Positions 10,412 through 21,119 of a DNA stretch of 64,000 nucleotides are shown in pieces (position 1 is the stretch's first letter; each line of letters begins with the position of its first letter). Both the position numbers and the translations under genes were made by a program. The DNA is from Lucinisca nassula. Taxonomy: Eukaryota > Mollusca > Bivalvia > Lucinida > Lucinidae. The stretch lies in assembly GCA_963580285.1 (NCBI GenBank), contig OY757011.1, positions 156,973,245 through 157,037,244 of the forward strand, in the 5' to 3' direction. Below the pieces are notes generated by a model, which saw only the letters and a program-made list of their open reading frames with translations, did no database searches and was not told the origin of the DNA.

Positions 10412-12546
10412 CACGGGTGGTAATCAGGGGAACTAGCTCGAAAATGAGTCTATGGAAATTTGTTCCCTCGACACATCCGGGAGCTCTCGAGCTAGCTCCA
10501 TCAACAGAAAACTTGAAAACAAAGGTAGGTCTCGAAGAGTTTTATCACCATTATTTTCTTTGTAAACTATTTATAAAAAAATCCGGCAATGCAGTTCCAC
10601 ATAGAAATGATTAAACTTTGTACCTCGCTAGAATTTGCCATGGAAATTTGCAGCGCTGGAGTATGAATGAAGCCAAACTTTTTATCACGGACCTGAAAAA
10701 TTGTCAATTTATGTCAACACGGAGATTTTGGCCAACGATTTTTTCATTTTCCGTCAAAAGTACGCCCTTCACACCCCCAGAAGTAACAGTCCTAGTGAAA
10801 TGAAACATGGAACGTTTGAAATAAGCAAAATATTTTGGCCGTGATTACGTTACTTGCCACTTATGACGAAATTACTGTACGAGCAAGTCTTCTCGACAAT
10901 CGAGCTAGTTCACTCGACATGGAGATAGTGCCCTCAAAGATGAAACATTCAACAGATGACTGGGGCCTGATTCGATGTCTTTCTATGGTCCCACCCAGTT
11001 TATCCAACTGGTTTCTTTACCTCTGGCTAGTGGGCCTGGTGGTTAAGTGTGCTGTCTGTCTGGTTTAACCATTTAGCTGCAAACTCGAATTGAGATTTGA
11101 CATAATACATTTTTATATTGAATGTTCGATTTTCTTTTCAGATGGGCGCTTTCAAAGGAAAAAGTTCCAAAGGACTATTCCTGAGCAGAACAATACCGAA
11201 AATGCAACAAAACATATATATATTCCTGTGCTAGATAATCGGGCGCCTCTTTTTTACTTTTTATTCCCTAGTTATTCATGAATCATTTGACTAAGTATCA
11301 TCCCTACATTTTGAGTATTTTATCCGATAGAGGCTTTTGTCTGTCTGTCTGCCTGTCTGTCTGTCTGTTAGTCCATCCGTCTGTACATTTGTTCGTTCGT
11401 TCATCCGTCTTCCAATGGACCCATCCATCTAAATACCCACTCACTTACCCCTCTCTGTAGTGTACCCATCCATCCAGCCAACCAACATCCATCGATCCGT
11501 TCTAAGTTGGAAGCAATTAGGTGGGCGAAATGACTCAGGGGGCGAAAAGACCAGGCTTGTGGACGAAACAGCTATGGGTGCAAAATGGGGCGAAACTACC
11601 AGGGAGGAACGACTGAGGGGCCGTCTTGTGGGCATAGTATCTTGTTACCCCACCAGACAGAGGTAAAGAAACCAGTTGGATAAATTGCCTGGAAAGACAT
11701 CGAATCAGGCCCCAGTCATCTGATGGATGTTTCATCTTCATTTTTTGAGGGCAATATCTACACGTCGAGTGAATTGGAAGGAGGCGAAGCAACTAGGTGG
11801 GCGAAATGACTCAGGGTGCGAAAAGACCAGGCTTTGTGGACGAAACAGCTATGGGTGCAAAATGGGGCGAAACGACCAGGGAGAAACGACTGAGGGGCCG
11901 TCTTGTGGGCATAGTATCTTTTTACCACACTAGACAGAGGTAAAGAAACCAGTTGGATAAATTACCATAGAAAGACATCGAATCAGGCCCCAGTCATCTG
12001 ATGGATGTTTCATCTTCATTTTGAGGGCAATATCTCCATGTCGAGTGAACTAGCTCCTTGTCGAGAAGACTAGCTCGGACAGTAATTTCGTCATAAGTCG
12101 CAAGTTACGTAATCACGGCCAAAATATTTTGCTTATTTCAAACGTCCCATGTTTCATTTCACTAGGGATGTTGCTTCTGGGGGGTGTGAAGGGCGTACTT
12201 TTGGCGGAAAATGAAAAATCGTTGGCCAAAATCTCCGTGTTGACATAAATTGACAATTTTTCAGGTCCGTGATAAAAAGTTTGGTTTCATTCATACTCCA
12301 GCGCTGCAAATTTGCATGGCAAATTCTAGCGGGGTACAAAGTTAAATCATTTCTATGTGGAACTGCATTGCCGGATTTTTTTTATAAATAGCTTACAAAG
12401 GAGAAAATGGTGATAAAACTCTTCAACACCTACCTTTGTTTACAACTTTCGTGGCGATGGAGCTAGCTCGAGAGTTCCCGGATGTGTCGAGGGAACAAAT
12501 TTCCATAGACTCATTTTCGAGCTAGTTCCCCTGATTACCACCCGTG
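10412..12546. mobile_element. 2.1-kb long-inverted-repeat (foldback-type) DNA element with 5-bp target duplication
   Basis: The ends are CACGGGTGGTAATCAGGGG and its complement. A perfect direct repeat TACAC lies at 10407-10411 and 12547-12551. The left arm (~10412-11050) is complementary to the right arm (~11910-12546), so terminal repeats are about 630 bp. The middle holds a (GTCT/GTCC)n microsatellite at ~11335-11480 and a ~278-bp tandem duplication (markers aggtgggcgaaatgactca at ~11518 and ~11795). No transposase is visible. A 5-bp duplication and a CAC start are compatible with Transib-like elements, but the terminus does not match their usual heptamer, so the superfamily is left open. 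Confidence 0.8.
11335..11480. repeat. GTCT/GTCC/ATCC-type microsatellite
   Basis: Tetranucleotide-like runs gtctgtctgcctgtctgtct, later gttcgttcgttcatccgtc and catccatcca, lie in the interior of the foldback element. Confidence 0.8.
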
Positions 12547-12707
12547 TACACTGCTTACTCATACAAAAGGAGTGGATTCAGTTGAAGCAGGCATGTGGAA
12601 ATAACAAAATTTCTTGCTTGTCCAAGGACAAGTGCACAATAATAATCCACTTGTCCAGTCGACAGTCCACTTGTCCAAAACACTGAATTTATCCAACATC
12701 AAATATT

Positions 12708-12871
12708 TTAACCCATTTAGTACCAGAAACCCCTAAACGGGTACCCTGGCTAACAGTGCAGGCCCAGATCAGAATTATTTGTTATTTCCATGTGCGTTCT
12801 GTGGCGTCTGATCTGGGCCTGCACTGTTTGCCAACTACCCGTTTTGGGGTTTCTGGTACTAAATGGGTTAA
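12708..12871. mobile_element. TTAA MITE family 2, short form
   Basis: TTAA at both ends. Both termini are of the CCCATTTAGTACCAGAAACC type, so this 164-bp copy is a nearly symmetric snapback around the core (cagtgcaggcccagatcag / ctgatctgggcctgcactg). Confidence 0.8.
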
Positions 12872-12941
12872 AGTGCAAATACGTCCAAACACAATGACAT
12901 GCCAAACAAGAATTTGCATATTTGTCAAAGTACAATGAAAA

Positions 12942-13372
12942 ATGGCATTATAACATTATATCCATGCCTGTAGAACCTCTAACAACATGCAGAGTTCACT
13001 ATACATTGTCATCCATGTACACAGTATGACACACAGATTAAATTTAGCACTGGGGTAAATAAGCGTAGCGATAATAGAAATTCTGTCAAATCGTTATTAT
13101 GGCTTTTGGACAAAACAAACAATTTTCCCCTCTTGTATCTATTCTATGCATTCTAATATTTACCAAATTAACGGAAGAATAAAGGAAAGCATGATCTGGG
13201 CATAAAAATAGTTAAAATGAAATCCGTTTTGCAAGATATTTTTACCCATGATTAGCCTGTTTATATTCCTGATTTACCTGAAGAATTTACCGACCATGTA
13301 CACAGTAATGGCTGTCAAAATGACCGTTTGGTGTGTGTTTGAAAGGATGGATATAATGTTATTATGGCAGTT
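12942..13372. repeat. Possible terminal-inverted-repeat element
   Basis: tggcattataacattatatc near 12943 is nearly complementary to gatataatgttattatggca near 13350. The repeat is ~25 bp with no confirmed target duplication. Confidence 0.35.
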
Positions 13373-13399
13373 TCTGGAAAAACTACTTCTCGTTGTTGC

Positions 13400-13940
13400 T
13401 AGGATATGGAATGTACTTTAGGTTGTTGTAAAAACTGAATGTTTCCGGGGAAGGACAATGGAGAAGTAATTTAATATTTTTTTTCTTCTAACAACAAAAA
13501 TACACGTTTTAATAAGCATATTTTATGATTTTTCATATAAATTGAAACATTGTTTTTCTAGAAACTTGTAGCCATTTTGAACAACCGTAAATTTCAGCTC
13601 ACGTGTCAGGTTGACATTTGTATATACCTTAAAGTGTACCTGCAAGCTCTTATTTGTGATGTTTTACCGATATATTTTCAAATAAAATAAACAATAGGTA
13701 AATATTAATATTTTACATATTCTTTTGTACTCCATTTCCCTGTCTGAGCAGTATACTAAATATAAAAACTGATGAAACCGTGAAAATTTTGTGAGAATGG
13801 CTGTTTAACTAAAACACTTGCATATCTCTACTTTATTTATAATGGTATACCCACCTAAACACAGTACTCCACTTTTCTTCTATGCGATTCATGATGAGAA
13901 AATTTCTACATTCAATCTTCCCTTCTTCTACCAATGGTAG
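13400..13940. other. AT-rich sequence without recognised features
   Basis: No exon, repeat end or RNA gene is recognised. Confidence 0.5.
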
Positions 13941-13947
13941 AGAATTA

Positions 13948-14308
13948 CACCTGTGGACACAAAAGCATTCAAACTTTGACGAGCTTCATTTCATTTTGAT
14001 CTGGTGTTTCATTCAATGTTTCCTTACATCCTGTCAGTCAACTGCAAAGACAGGAATAAATTCAAAACACAAAGTGTTGTATATTTCATTGTAGACCCTG
14101 CACTATCCAATCAGAATACATCTTGAATGTCAATCAGATCTAAAAATGGAAAATAGTGCTTGCCACAATAAGACCAATTAATGTATATTGCTTGATCCAG
14201 TTTTAGACTACTTTGATGAATGACATTTGCTTGTCAAACTAACTTGATGCAAAGAGATTCATTGAAAGGTACTTCACCGGAGTTTGAACGCTTTTGTGTC
14301 CACAGGTG
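13948..14308. mobile_element. TA-flanked MITE with CACCTGTGG termini
   Basis: The ends CACCTGTGGACACAAAAGC and gcttttgtgtccacaggtg are inverted and flanked by TA on both sides, in Tc1/mariner fashion. The interior has no coding. A second, heavily interrupted copy is at 31044-32044. Confidence 0.7.
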
Positions 14309-14334
14309 TATGATTTTCTTTTTCAATACAAATG

Positions 14335-14720
14335 GTTAAGTCAACATAAAATTTCTAAGTCCGTGACCTTGACCTCAAGGTCACTGATCAAGCCAAGAAG
14401 TAACTAAATCCATCAAGTGATTTTAGAGATATAGAGCAGTAGAAAACTTTAACCAAAAACTTCAACATAAATTGTCTAAGTTCGTGACCTTGACTTCAAG
14501 GTCACTGAGGGGGATGGGACTGTGTGAAACATTTAGACCAATATGTTCCATCAGTCCAAGAACTAACTAAATCCAACAAGTGTTTGTAGAGATATACTCA
14601 GCATCATATAGAGCAATAGAAAACTTTAACTTTGAGTGACGTACACGGATACGCCCACGCCAATGCTGACACCCGTGTGACTGCTATAGCTCCTGCTGTA
14701 CTTTCGTACAGGTGAGCTTA
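14335..14720. repeat. Tandem-type repeat with TAGCTC/GAGCTT palindromic end
   Basis: Two units with gtgaccttgacctcaaggtc are followed by ctcctgctgtactttcgtac plus aggtgagctta. The AGGTGAGCTTA end is complementary to the TAGCTCACC start of the Helentron-like elements, so this may be an inverted or truncated relative. Confidence 0.45.
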
Positions 14721-14970
14721 AAAAGGTAAATAAATAGTTATTAAAGATAGTAAATAAATAATTACACAAAATTGCTTTGGTCTACCAGCTAGGGTAGCCA
14801 GTCACTGTAAGTACAGACCAAAAATATGTAGCTGCTAGGTAACTGAGTGCGTTTATGTGATTGCATAATATGCTGAGAATTCTTTTCACATGTACAGTTA
14901 ATATGTCAGTGGATATTTTGTTTTGCTGGGACTGAATTTCAGAGGGACCACCTTGTCAAATGTTTTTGAT

Positions 14971-15249
14971 CATTACGATAACACACCTGTGTGATACAGT
15001 GCATTTTTCTAATCTAAAAAAGGTAATTTTCTGATGAAAATTTGTAACATTTTGCTTATTTATACTCCAAACACAGGTTTTGTGTGCTCGTTAGAAATGC
15101 CTCGTTGAGGCGGTTCTAACGAGTACCCACATCCCATGTCTTGGAGCAGAAATAAGGAAAATAATGTGTACCCCCGTAAACCCCAGTTTTCTCTCCATGA
15201 AGTGGGGTTTAGGGGGGTTTTTTATTTCACGGACTTGTTCACATCATGC
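14971..15249 (+). mobile_element. CATTACG-terminus MITE with core-2 palindrome
   Basis: The inverted termini are cattacgataacacacctg and cggacttgttcacatcatg. Core-2 is at ~15085-15125 (one mismatch in the stem). A phrase 'taaaccccagttttctctcc' with its complement aagtggggttta lies near the 3' side. Copies also at 32940, 49133, 53653, 58398 and 59762. Confidence 0.65.
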
Positions 15250-15551
15250 ATATGCTAAATTAGCTACGAAAAATGTTGACAGAGATAAAGGACAGGTGGC
15301 ACCCCTGATTCTTTTCCAACTTTAAGCTAGAAAAAAAAATCATTAATTGTCTGCCATTTCCAATCAACTATTATCTAGGGCAATCCCATAGATGTAAGTT
15401 GAACATAAGAATATACAAGTACTGACTTGTAAAAAAATGAAACACGTCTGTGTTTCATGTTTCTTGAAACCAATGTTTGTTTTGATTTATACGCCATTAA
15501 TTTGATTATTTTTCCTGTTTCATTGTTCATTCCTATTGTTTGCAAGCTCTT

Positions 15552-16056
15552 GGTCCAGTTGTTCAAAGCATTATAATAGCTTAATCCTTTTTGTACCAAA
15601 TTGAATCTTCCGCCTTATATATGGCAGGAGTCCATTTCAAAATTTAGGGGTGTCAGGTTGTGTTTTCTTCAAAATTTATTGGGCTAGAAAAAAAAATCAT
15701 TGGCTGAACTTTTTGCAAACAGTGTTGGGCCTGATCAGACGTGGTGTCTGATTTGGGCCTGCACTGTTTGCCACTTACCTCTTTTGTGGTTTCTGGCACC
15801 AAATGGGTTCACAGACTAATTACGGTAGTTCTCAAAACGTTAACTGTTCTACCAGATACCATAATATTTAAAACGTACACTGATACTGTAAATTAAAACC
15901 CATGTTAGTTTAATGAGTTCCTTAGTGGTCAAAATGTTACCAGTTCCAGAAAGTACAATATCTAAAACTGGTATTTTTGCTGAAAAATGTGAGTAGCTTT
16001 TGCCCTAAGCAAAAATATTATGGTATATGCTATATTTAGTGATCAAAACTTTTAAG
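15552..16056 (+). mobile_element. Decayed Harbinger-like MITE containing a TTAA family 2 copy
   Basis: ggtccagttgttcaaagcat at 15552 is the Harbinger-like terminus. 15581-15810 is the TTAA family 2 insertion. After it come gttaactgttctacc, gtggtcaaaatgtta and the degenerate hairpin gagtagcttttgccc. The distal end is not clean. Confidence 0.45.
15581..15810 (+). mobile_element. TTAA MITE family 2
   Basis: Left TTAATCCTTTTTGTACCAAA, right ggtttctggcaccaaatggg with the right TTAA lost. The core is at ~15718-15770 with a reduced inner stem. Confidence 0.7.
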
Positions 16057-16059
16057 TAA

Positions 16060-16474
16060 CAGTAAAATTCCTATATTAAGACCACCTTTGGGGCTGTTCA
16101 AAAGTGGCCTTTAAGACCACTTTTGAACAGTCCCAAAGGTGGTCTATTATTAGAAGACACTGGGTTTAGAAACTCAAAGAAAGAATAAATGAAACTTCTC
16201 AAAATGCTTTTAACCCTTGTTCTGTTGAGCCCGGATATGCCTTTTCTTTGAAACAATGTAGATCCAGATCAGATGGCTTGTGAAGAAGCCATCTGATCAG
16301 GATCTACATTGTTTGTCATTCAGATTGTGAATTTGTTGTAATAATTTGCTACAGGTAATCTGATTGGTTGATAATCGGTAGTAGGTGTGGTATATATGAA
16401 TATTCAGCAGGACAAGGTTTAAAAGCAGATTTTGTTTTTATTTAAGGTGGTCTTCACAGAGCGGAATTTCACTG
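16060..16474 (+). mobile_element. Pogo-like MITE interrupted by a TTAA MITE
   Basis: The ends CAGTAAAATTCCTATATTA and agcggaatttcactg match the uninterrupted copy at 54578-54783. Subtracting the 209-bp insertion (16214-16422) leaves 206 bp, exactly the length of that copy. Confidence 0.8.
16210..16422 (+). mobile_element. TTAA MITE family 1
   Basis: Left TTAACCCTTGTTCTGTTGAG, right attcagcaggacaagg-TTTAAA. The core inner stem is gatggcttgtgaagaagcc. It is inserted in the pogo-like MITE. Confidence 0.82.
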
Positions 16475-16596
16475 TACTTACTAACAATGTCTTTAGTTTT
16501 GAACAACTGGGCCCTGATATTAAGATTGTTTCACATTTCTTTATTTAGCTAGGACATAACAAAGTCTACGTTTTACGCTTTGTGACTAGTGAAAAT

Positions 16597-16722
16597 AGGG
16601 CTTGAGGTGTCATTTCATCTCAATGTCGGGTAAAAGTCCCACAAAATTTGGAAGCAGCATCTCCAAAACGACCTTAATAGTGTTGACGGGGATGTTAAAC
16701 CCTAATTCAAACAAACAAACTA
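16597..16722 (+). mobile_element. SINE-like retroposon, 5'-truncated
   Basis: Only the 3' half (tcatttcatctcaatgtcgg to gacggggatgttaaaccc) is present, as expected of incomplete reverse transcription. Confidence 0.65.
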
Positions 16723-17664
16723 GTAAAAACTGCATCCACTGAGTCTGCTCAGTTATCTCTCTTTGGATAGCCCAGAGGCTAGAGAGGGCTCATGTAATCA
16801 GTAAAGACTCCGATTAGACTGCAATGCACAGTCTGGTCAGTCTTCATTGTTTGCAGAAGTCTTCTTGTAGGTTTTGTCATACCCCAGCTCACTTATGAAT
16901 TTTTCATTAATGTCATTGTTACTATAAAAATTGGGATGCCTTAGCCAGTTAATGTGAACTAAAGCTCCACATTTATGAGCAAGAGAATAACACATTGTAT
17001 ACTGGTGGACTTTTCCATTGTTATATGTTGTACTCAGCATGGTGAGAGCTTAGGGATAATTTTCTTATTGGAAACAGGTTATGGCTACTCATTAGAATCT
17101 CATTAATGAGGCAATTTCAACACAAAAAAGTACCCATAATACATGTTTTATGAAGAAATATAAATAAAAACATCCAAAAATTATTCTCAGCCTGGTTAAC
17201 CCAGTTATTTGAATAAGATGAATTTGATGTCAGGCAGGTGTATATAACCCTTGTCCTGCTGAAAACGACAACCCCTAAAATACATGATTAGTGTCTTGAA
17301 ATAATAGAATACAATCCGTTCGATGAGACAGTTTAATAGGGCCTTGCCCCTGTAAAATTGTCCAAGGCTCACTGATTATATTTTATTATTAAAGACACAA
17401 ACCATGTATTTACAATATGAGCCTATTGTTGAGGCAAATAACATTTTCCTGGGGAGCAAGACTTGAAATAGTTGCTTCTCCTAAAAATATTTCCATTCAT
17501 TCGTCTTGAGAGGAGTCATTGAAATGGCAAAATTGATGTTGCCAATTTTTATACAGGAACCCCCAAAATGGGACACTTGGCAAACAGTGTAGGCCATTAT
17601 AGATGCCACAGAGTGCAGTTTCTGATCAGGACCTGTTCCGGTTGGAAAAAGTTCAGCCATTTTC

Positions 17665-17877
17665 TTAACCCTTATCTTGCTGCATATTCATTTAAGCCAC
17701 ACCCATTTCTGTCTATCAACCAATCAAATTACTTGATGTAATTTATTGCTATAAATTCATTAACTGAATACCTAACAGTGTAGATCCTGATCAGATGGCT
17801 TCTTCAGAAGCCATCTGATCTGGATCTACACTGTTTGCAAAGATAGGGGTTGTTGTGAACAGCAGGATAAGGTTTAA
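17665..17877 (-). mobile_element. TTAA MITE family 1 with duplicated flank
   Basis: TTAA-CCCTTATCTTGCTGC on the left and gcaggataagg-tTTAA on the right. Besides TTAA, the flank aagttcagccattttct occurs on both sides. The left neighbour 17560-17664 is the interior of a TTAA family 2 copy. Confidence 0.75.
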
Positions 17878-18247
17878 AGTTCAGCCATTTTCTAAATTAA
17901 TTTCTGATAATAATTAACTCATGCTGACACCTTTTACTATGGAAATCGACTCCTCTAATTGCATTTAGGACATTGAACAACAGTGAATCAATTTTCAGAT
18001 ATATTGCAGTAAGCTTTACATGCTGGTTTCTTTAGCGAGTTCTTGTTTGTTGCTTTTTGTCTCACCTGAGCATGAATTGTTTCATGTTGTTTAGATATTT
18101 GAGCTGTGTATAAAGGGTTCCCTAAGTCATAAGTCAACAGTGATCACTTCGACAAAACTTTTTATCTATAAGATCACTTTTTGAACAATCCCAATGTTAG
18201 TCTCTGACTTGTGGACATTTGGTGTAGAAAAAAAAAACTAAAACATT

Positions 18248-18458
18248 TTAACCCTTATCCTGCTACATAAATCTATTAAGCCACACCCATTGCTGACTCT
18301 CAGCCAATCAAATTACTTTATATAATATATTCATTCGTTTCACCAACTACATCACAAACAGTGTAGATCCTGATCAGATGGCTTGACGAAGCCATCTGAT
18401 CTGGATCTACACTGTTGCCAAAGGCAGGGGTTGTCATGAACAGCAGAATAAGTGTTAA
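18248..18458 (-). mobile_element. TTAA MITE family 1
   Basis: TTAA both ends. Left CCCTTATCCTGCTACAT, core inner stem gatggcttgacgaagccatc. Confidence 0.82.
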
Positions 18459-18484
18459 TTAGGTTTTTCAAAGAAGAATTAGTC

Positions 18485-18697
18485 TTAACCCTTGTCCTGC
18501 TGAATATTTATATATGCCACACCCACTTCCGATTATCAACCAATCAGATCACTTGATGCAAATTATTGCAACAAATTCACAATCTGAATGGCAAACAATG
18601 TAGATCCTGATCAGATGGCTTTGTCAGAAGCCATCTGATCTGGATCTACATTGTTTCAAAGATAAGGCATATCTGGGATTAGCAGGACAAGGGTTAA
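18485..18697 (-). mobile_element. TTAA MITE family 1
   Basis: TTAA both ends. Left CCCTTGTCCTGCTGAATATT, right agcaggacaaggg. It lies only 26 bp from the preceding copy. Confidence 0.85.
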
Positions 18698-18904
18698 GTT
18701 GAGTTGGCCTAAATACCTGAACTTCACTGTACATGTGTTTAGGAAGAATTCAGACTTTGTGTGCGATCAAAGTTGCCAATGGTACTGGAAGCAAAAGTAC
18801 GAGAATTCTCACAGTAAAAGTGAATGTACTGTTTTTACCCCAAGTATTTGGACGCCTCACCTTGTTACCATACCAGTTCTAAAATTTGAACAACTCTGAA
18901 CTGA

Positions 18905-19345
18905 TGTGTCTAAAAATAGCTGGATGAATGGCAAATAGCATAGACCCTGAGATGCCACATTCTTATTTGGGTACCGGCCCCAATAGCTCAGTTGGTAGAG
19001 TGTCCGCTCCGGGTAACGGGAGGTCACGGGTTCGATCCCGGGCCGCGACATACCAAAGTGGTTAAAATGGTACTAGCTGCTCCTCGCTTGGCACTCAGAT
19101 TTACGAGGTAGAGCTAGGACTGGTCGACCCAGTGTCAGGTTAATGTGACTGGGTGTGGTATCATGTAATCTGTCTGGGACATGATACTTCAGTGAGGCAG
19201 CACTATAAAAGTGAGCATTGAGCTCCCTGTCGCAACCAGACACTGTCGTGATATGACTGAAAAATTGTTGAAAGCGACGTTAAACCCGAATTCACACACA
19301 CACACAATTCTTATTTGGGTCTACACTGTTTGGTAAACACAGTAG
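18905..19345 (+). repeat. Core-1 palindrome repeat interrupted by a SINE
   Basis: The left half (agctggatgaatggcaaata, gaccctgagatgccacattc) and right half (ttatttgggtctacactgtt) are separated by the SINE at 18973-19306. Confidence 0.65.
18973..19306 (+). mobile_element. Full-length tRNA-derived SINE with 14-bp target duplication
   Basis: The tRNA-like head has A-box tagctcagttggtagagtg and B-box gggttcgatcccggg. The unrelated body is followed by tail gcgacgttaaacccgaattc and (CA)n. The direct repeat ATTCTTATTTGGGT flanks it at 18959-18972 and 19307-19320. The head does not close into a functional tRNA acceptor stem, so it is a SINE, not a tRNA gene. Confidence 0.9.
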
Positions 19346-19549
19346 CATTCTTTATGTATAAAGCAGCTCAGTATCTTGTCCAGGTACTGCTGCAGAGATT
19401 TCACTGTCATTTCTTTCTTTGATTTCTTCTCTCGTTAAAATTCTTTAATATGCATTAAACAATAAACTTCCAATGCTTAAGTAAATTTATTTGAAGGGAA
19501 TATTTGGGAATCTGACTTGGCTTCACTTGCTTGCAAGGATGTATTTTAT

Positions 19550-19738
19550 TTAACCCTTTTTGTACCAAATGGAATCTTCCTCCTTATATATAGAACATAT
19601 CCATTTCAAAATTTAGGGGTGTCAGTTTGTGTTTTCTTCAAAATTGATTTGGAAAAAGGCTTAACTGTGGCGTCTGAGCTGGACCTGCACTGTTTGCCAG
19701 GGTACCCGTTTTGGGGTTTCTGGTACAAAATGGGTTAA
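19550..19738 (+). mobile_element. TTAA MITE family 2
   Basis: TTAA both ends. Left CCCTTTTTGTACCAAATGG, right ttctggtacaaaatggg. The left part of the core is lost. Confidence 0.78.
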
Positions 19739-19922
19739 CCTGTTTTATACAGGAAATCCCTGAATAGGACACTGGTGAAATTTAAACAGTACACACCTAG
19801 ATCAGATGCCACAGAATGCTGTCTGAGTGGCCCGAGCAAGGCGCGAAGCAATAAAATGTTTATTGTGACATATAGTCAGCAAGCAGTACAAATAATCAAA
19901 CACAATATTTAATTTAGATTAT

Positions 19923-20163
19923 GCCGGCCTCGGGGGCTCAGTCGGATGCGCGTCTGACTGGTGATCAGGAGGTTGCGGGTTTGATTCTGGCCAGGGTTGG
20001 CAACATTCTCTCCCATCGCTGATTCAAGAAGGGCAGTTGTCAGTTTCTGGCGAAAGAATGTGCACTGTACTGGTTAACCGCTTACGTATAATCCTACCAA
20101 GGGAAAGTGTGGATAGGTAAACTGACAGTGTTGACTGTGCCGTTAAACTCCAAAACAAAGAAA
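19923..20163 (+). mobile_element. tRNA-derived SINE
   Basis: Head ggctcagtcggatgcgcgtc and B-box-like gcgggtttgattc; body shared with 2205 and 30309. The tail gtgccgttaaactccaaaac resembles the CGTTAAAC ends of the other SINEs. Confidence 0.75.
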
Positions 20164-20290
20164 CAAATAATTCATATTATGGTTAAAGGAAATGGATATT
20201 CTTTGTGGATTTGTCTGTTATTGAGGCAGTTCTAATGAGCAATCAAAACATATTTCTGTGAAGAAAGGATTCTATTCATTATATTTGAGA

Positions 20291-20506
20291 TTAACCCTTT
20301 TTGTACCAAATGGAATCTTCCTCATTTATAGCAGGAATCCATGCCAAAATTTAGAGGTGACAGGTTGTTTTTCTTTATTTGGAAAATTGCTGAATTTTTA
20401 CAAATAGAGTATCCCTGATCAGTTACTGTGTTCTGCAGCATCTGATCTGGGCCTGCACTGTTTGCCAGGGCACCTGCGTTGGGACTTCCGGTACAAAATT
20501 GGTTAA
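20291..20506 (+). mobile_element. TTAA MITE family 2
   Basis: TTAA both ends, left CCCTTTTTGTACCAAATGG, right cggtacaaaattgg. It lies 72 bp upstream of dynein exon 1. Confidence 0.8.
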
Positions 20507-20578
20507 GATACAGTTTATGTGAAGCAGTTTATGTGAAAACTATTGAACACCTTCAAAAACTTCTTTTGTACATTACAG

Positions 20579-20812
20579 CCTGATATTCGTGATTCTATCT
20601 CCCAATTCATGGCCTATGTCCACAAGTCTGTCAATGAGATGAGTCATCAGTATTTGACCAATGAAAGACGGTATAACTACACAACACCTAAGAGTTTCTT
20701 GGAGCAGATAACTCTGTATCAGAACTTACTAAATAAGAAGAACCAAGAGTTACAGGCTAAGATAGTTCGTCTGGAGAATGGTCTAGAGAAACTGAAGAGC
20801 ACTGCTTCTCAG
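20579..20812 (+). CDS. DNAH9-like: Dynein heavy chain exon 1 of the window (end of AAA4 / start of stalk CC1)
   Basis: The exon has 78 codons in phase 0, after the acceptor ttgtacattacag and before the donor gttagt. It starts [15 protein letters not shown] and ends KLKSTASQ. It holds the conserved dynein stretch [16 protein letters not shown], which marks the exit from AAA4 into the stalk, then the first half of coiled coil CC1 ([13 protein letters not shown]...). The ATG that opens the longer open frame at 20543 is upstream of the acceptor and intronic. The preceding exon, expected to end in the AAA4 WFHEWP-type motif, was not found in the first 20.6 kb. A TTAA-flanked MITE starts 30 bp after the donor. 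Confidence 0.96.
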
Positions 20813-20841
20813 GTTAGTTGATACCCCTATAGCAGTTAGCC

Positions 20842-21054
20842 TTAACCCTTGTTCTGCTGAATATTCATATATGCCACACCCACTACCAAATATCAACCAA
20901 TCAGATTACTTGATGCAAATTATTGCAACAAATTCACAATCTGAATGGCAAACAATGTAGATCCTGATCAGATGGCTTCGTCAGAAGCCATCTGATCTGG
21001 ATCTACATTGTTTCAAAGATAAGGCATATCCGGGATTAGCAGGACAAGGGTTAA
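20842..21054 (-). mobile_element. TTAA MITE family 1
   Basis: TTAA both ends, left CCCTTGTTCTGCTGAATATT, core inner stem gatggcttcgtcagaagcca. It begins 30 bp after the donor of exon 1. Confidence 0.85.
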
Positions 21055-21119
21055 CTTCTTTGAGATCATATTATTAGCGTACATGAGCTGAAGGTTCAAG
21101 TGAGATATTAGTATGCTTA

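Larger units (their letters stand above)
18108..18729 (+). mobile_element. Decayed pogo-like MITE carrying two TTAA MITEs
   Basis: The flanks agatcactttttgaacaatc (18171) and acttcactgta (18721) match the 206-bp family. Removing both insertions predicts a start near 18108, which is inferred, since the left terminus is eroded. Confidence 0.5.

Noticed and set aside
11535..11792. Open frames inside the foldback element as a transposase
   Set aside because: Frames follow the tandem duplication and show no DDE-type motifs.
18973..19050. Functional tRNA gene
   Set aside because: A and B boxes look good, but the acceptor arms do not pair, and the sequence is the head of a 334-bp retroposon with a target duplication.
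1..20578. Search for the upstream dynein exon (AAA4 end, WFHEWP-type motif)
   Set aside because: No open segment with acceptor, donor and this motif was found on the + strand. The region is treated as intron, though a short or diverged exon could have been missed by eye.
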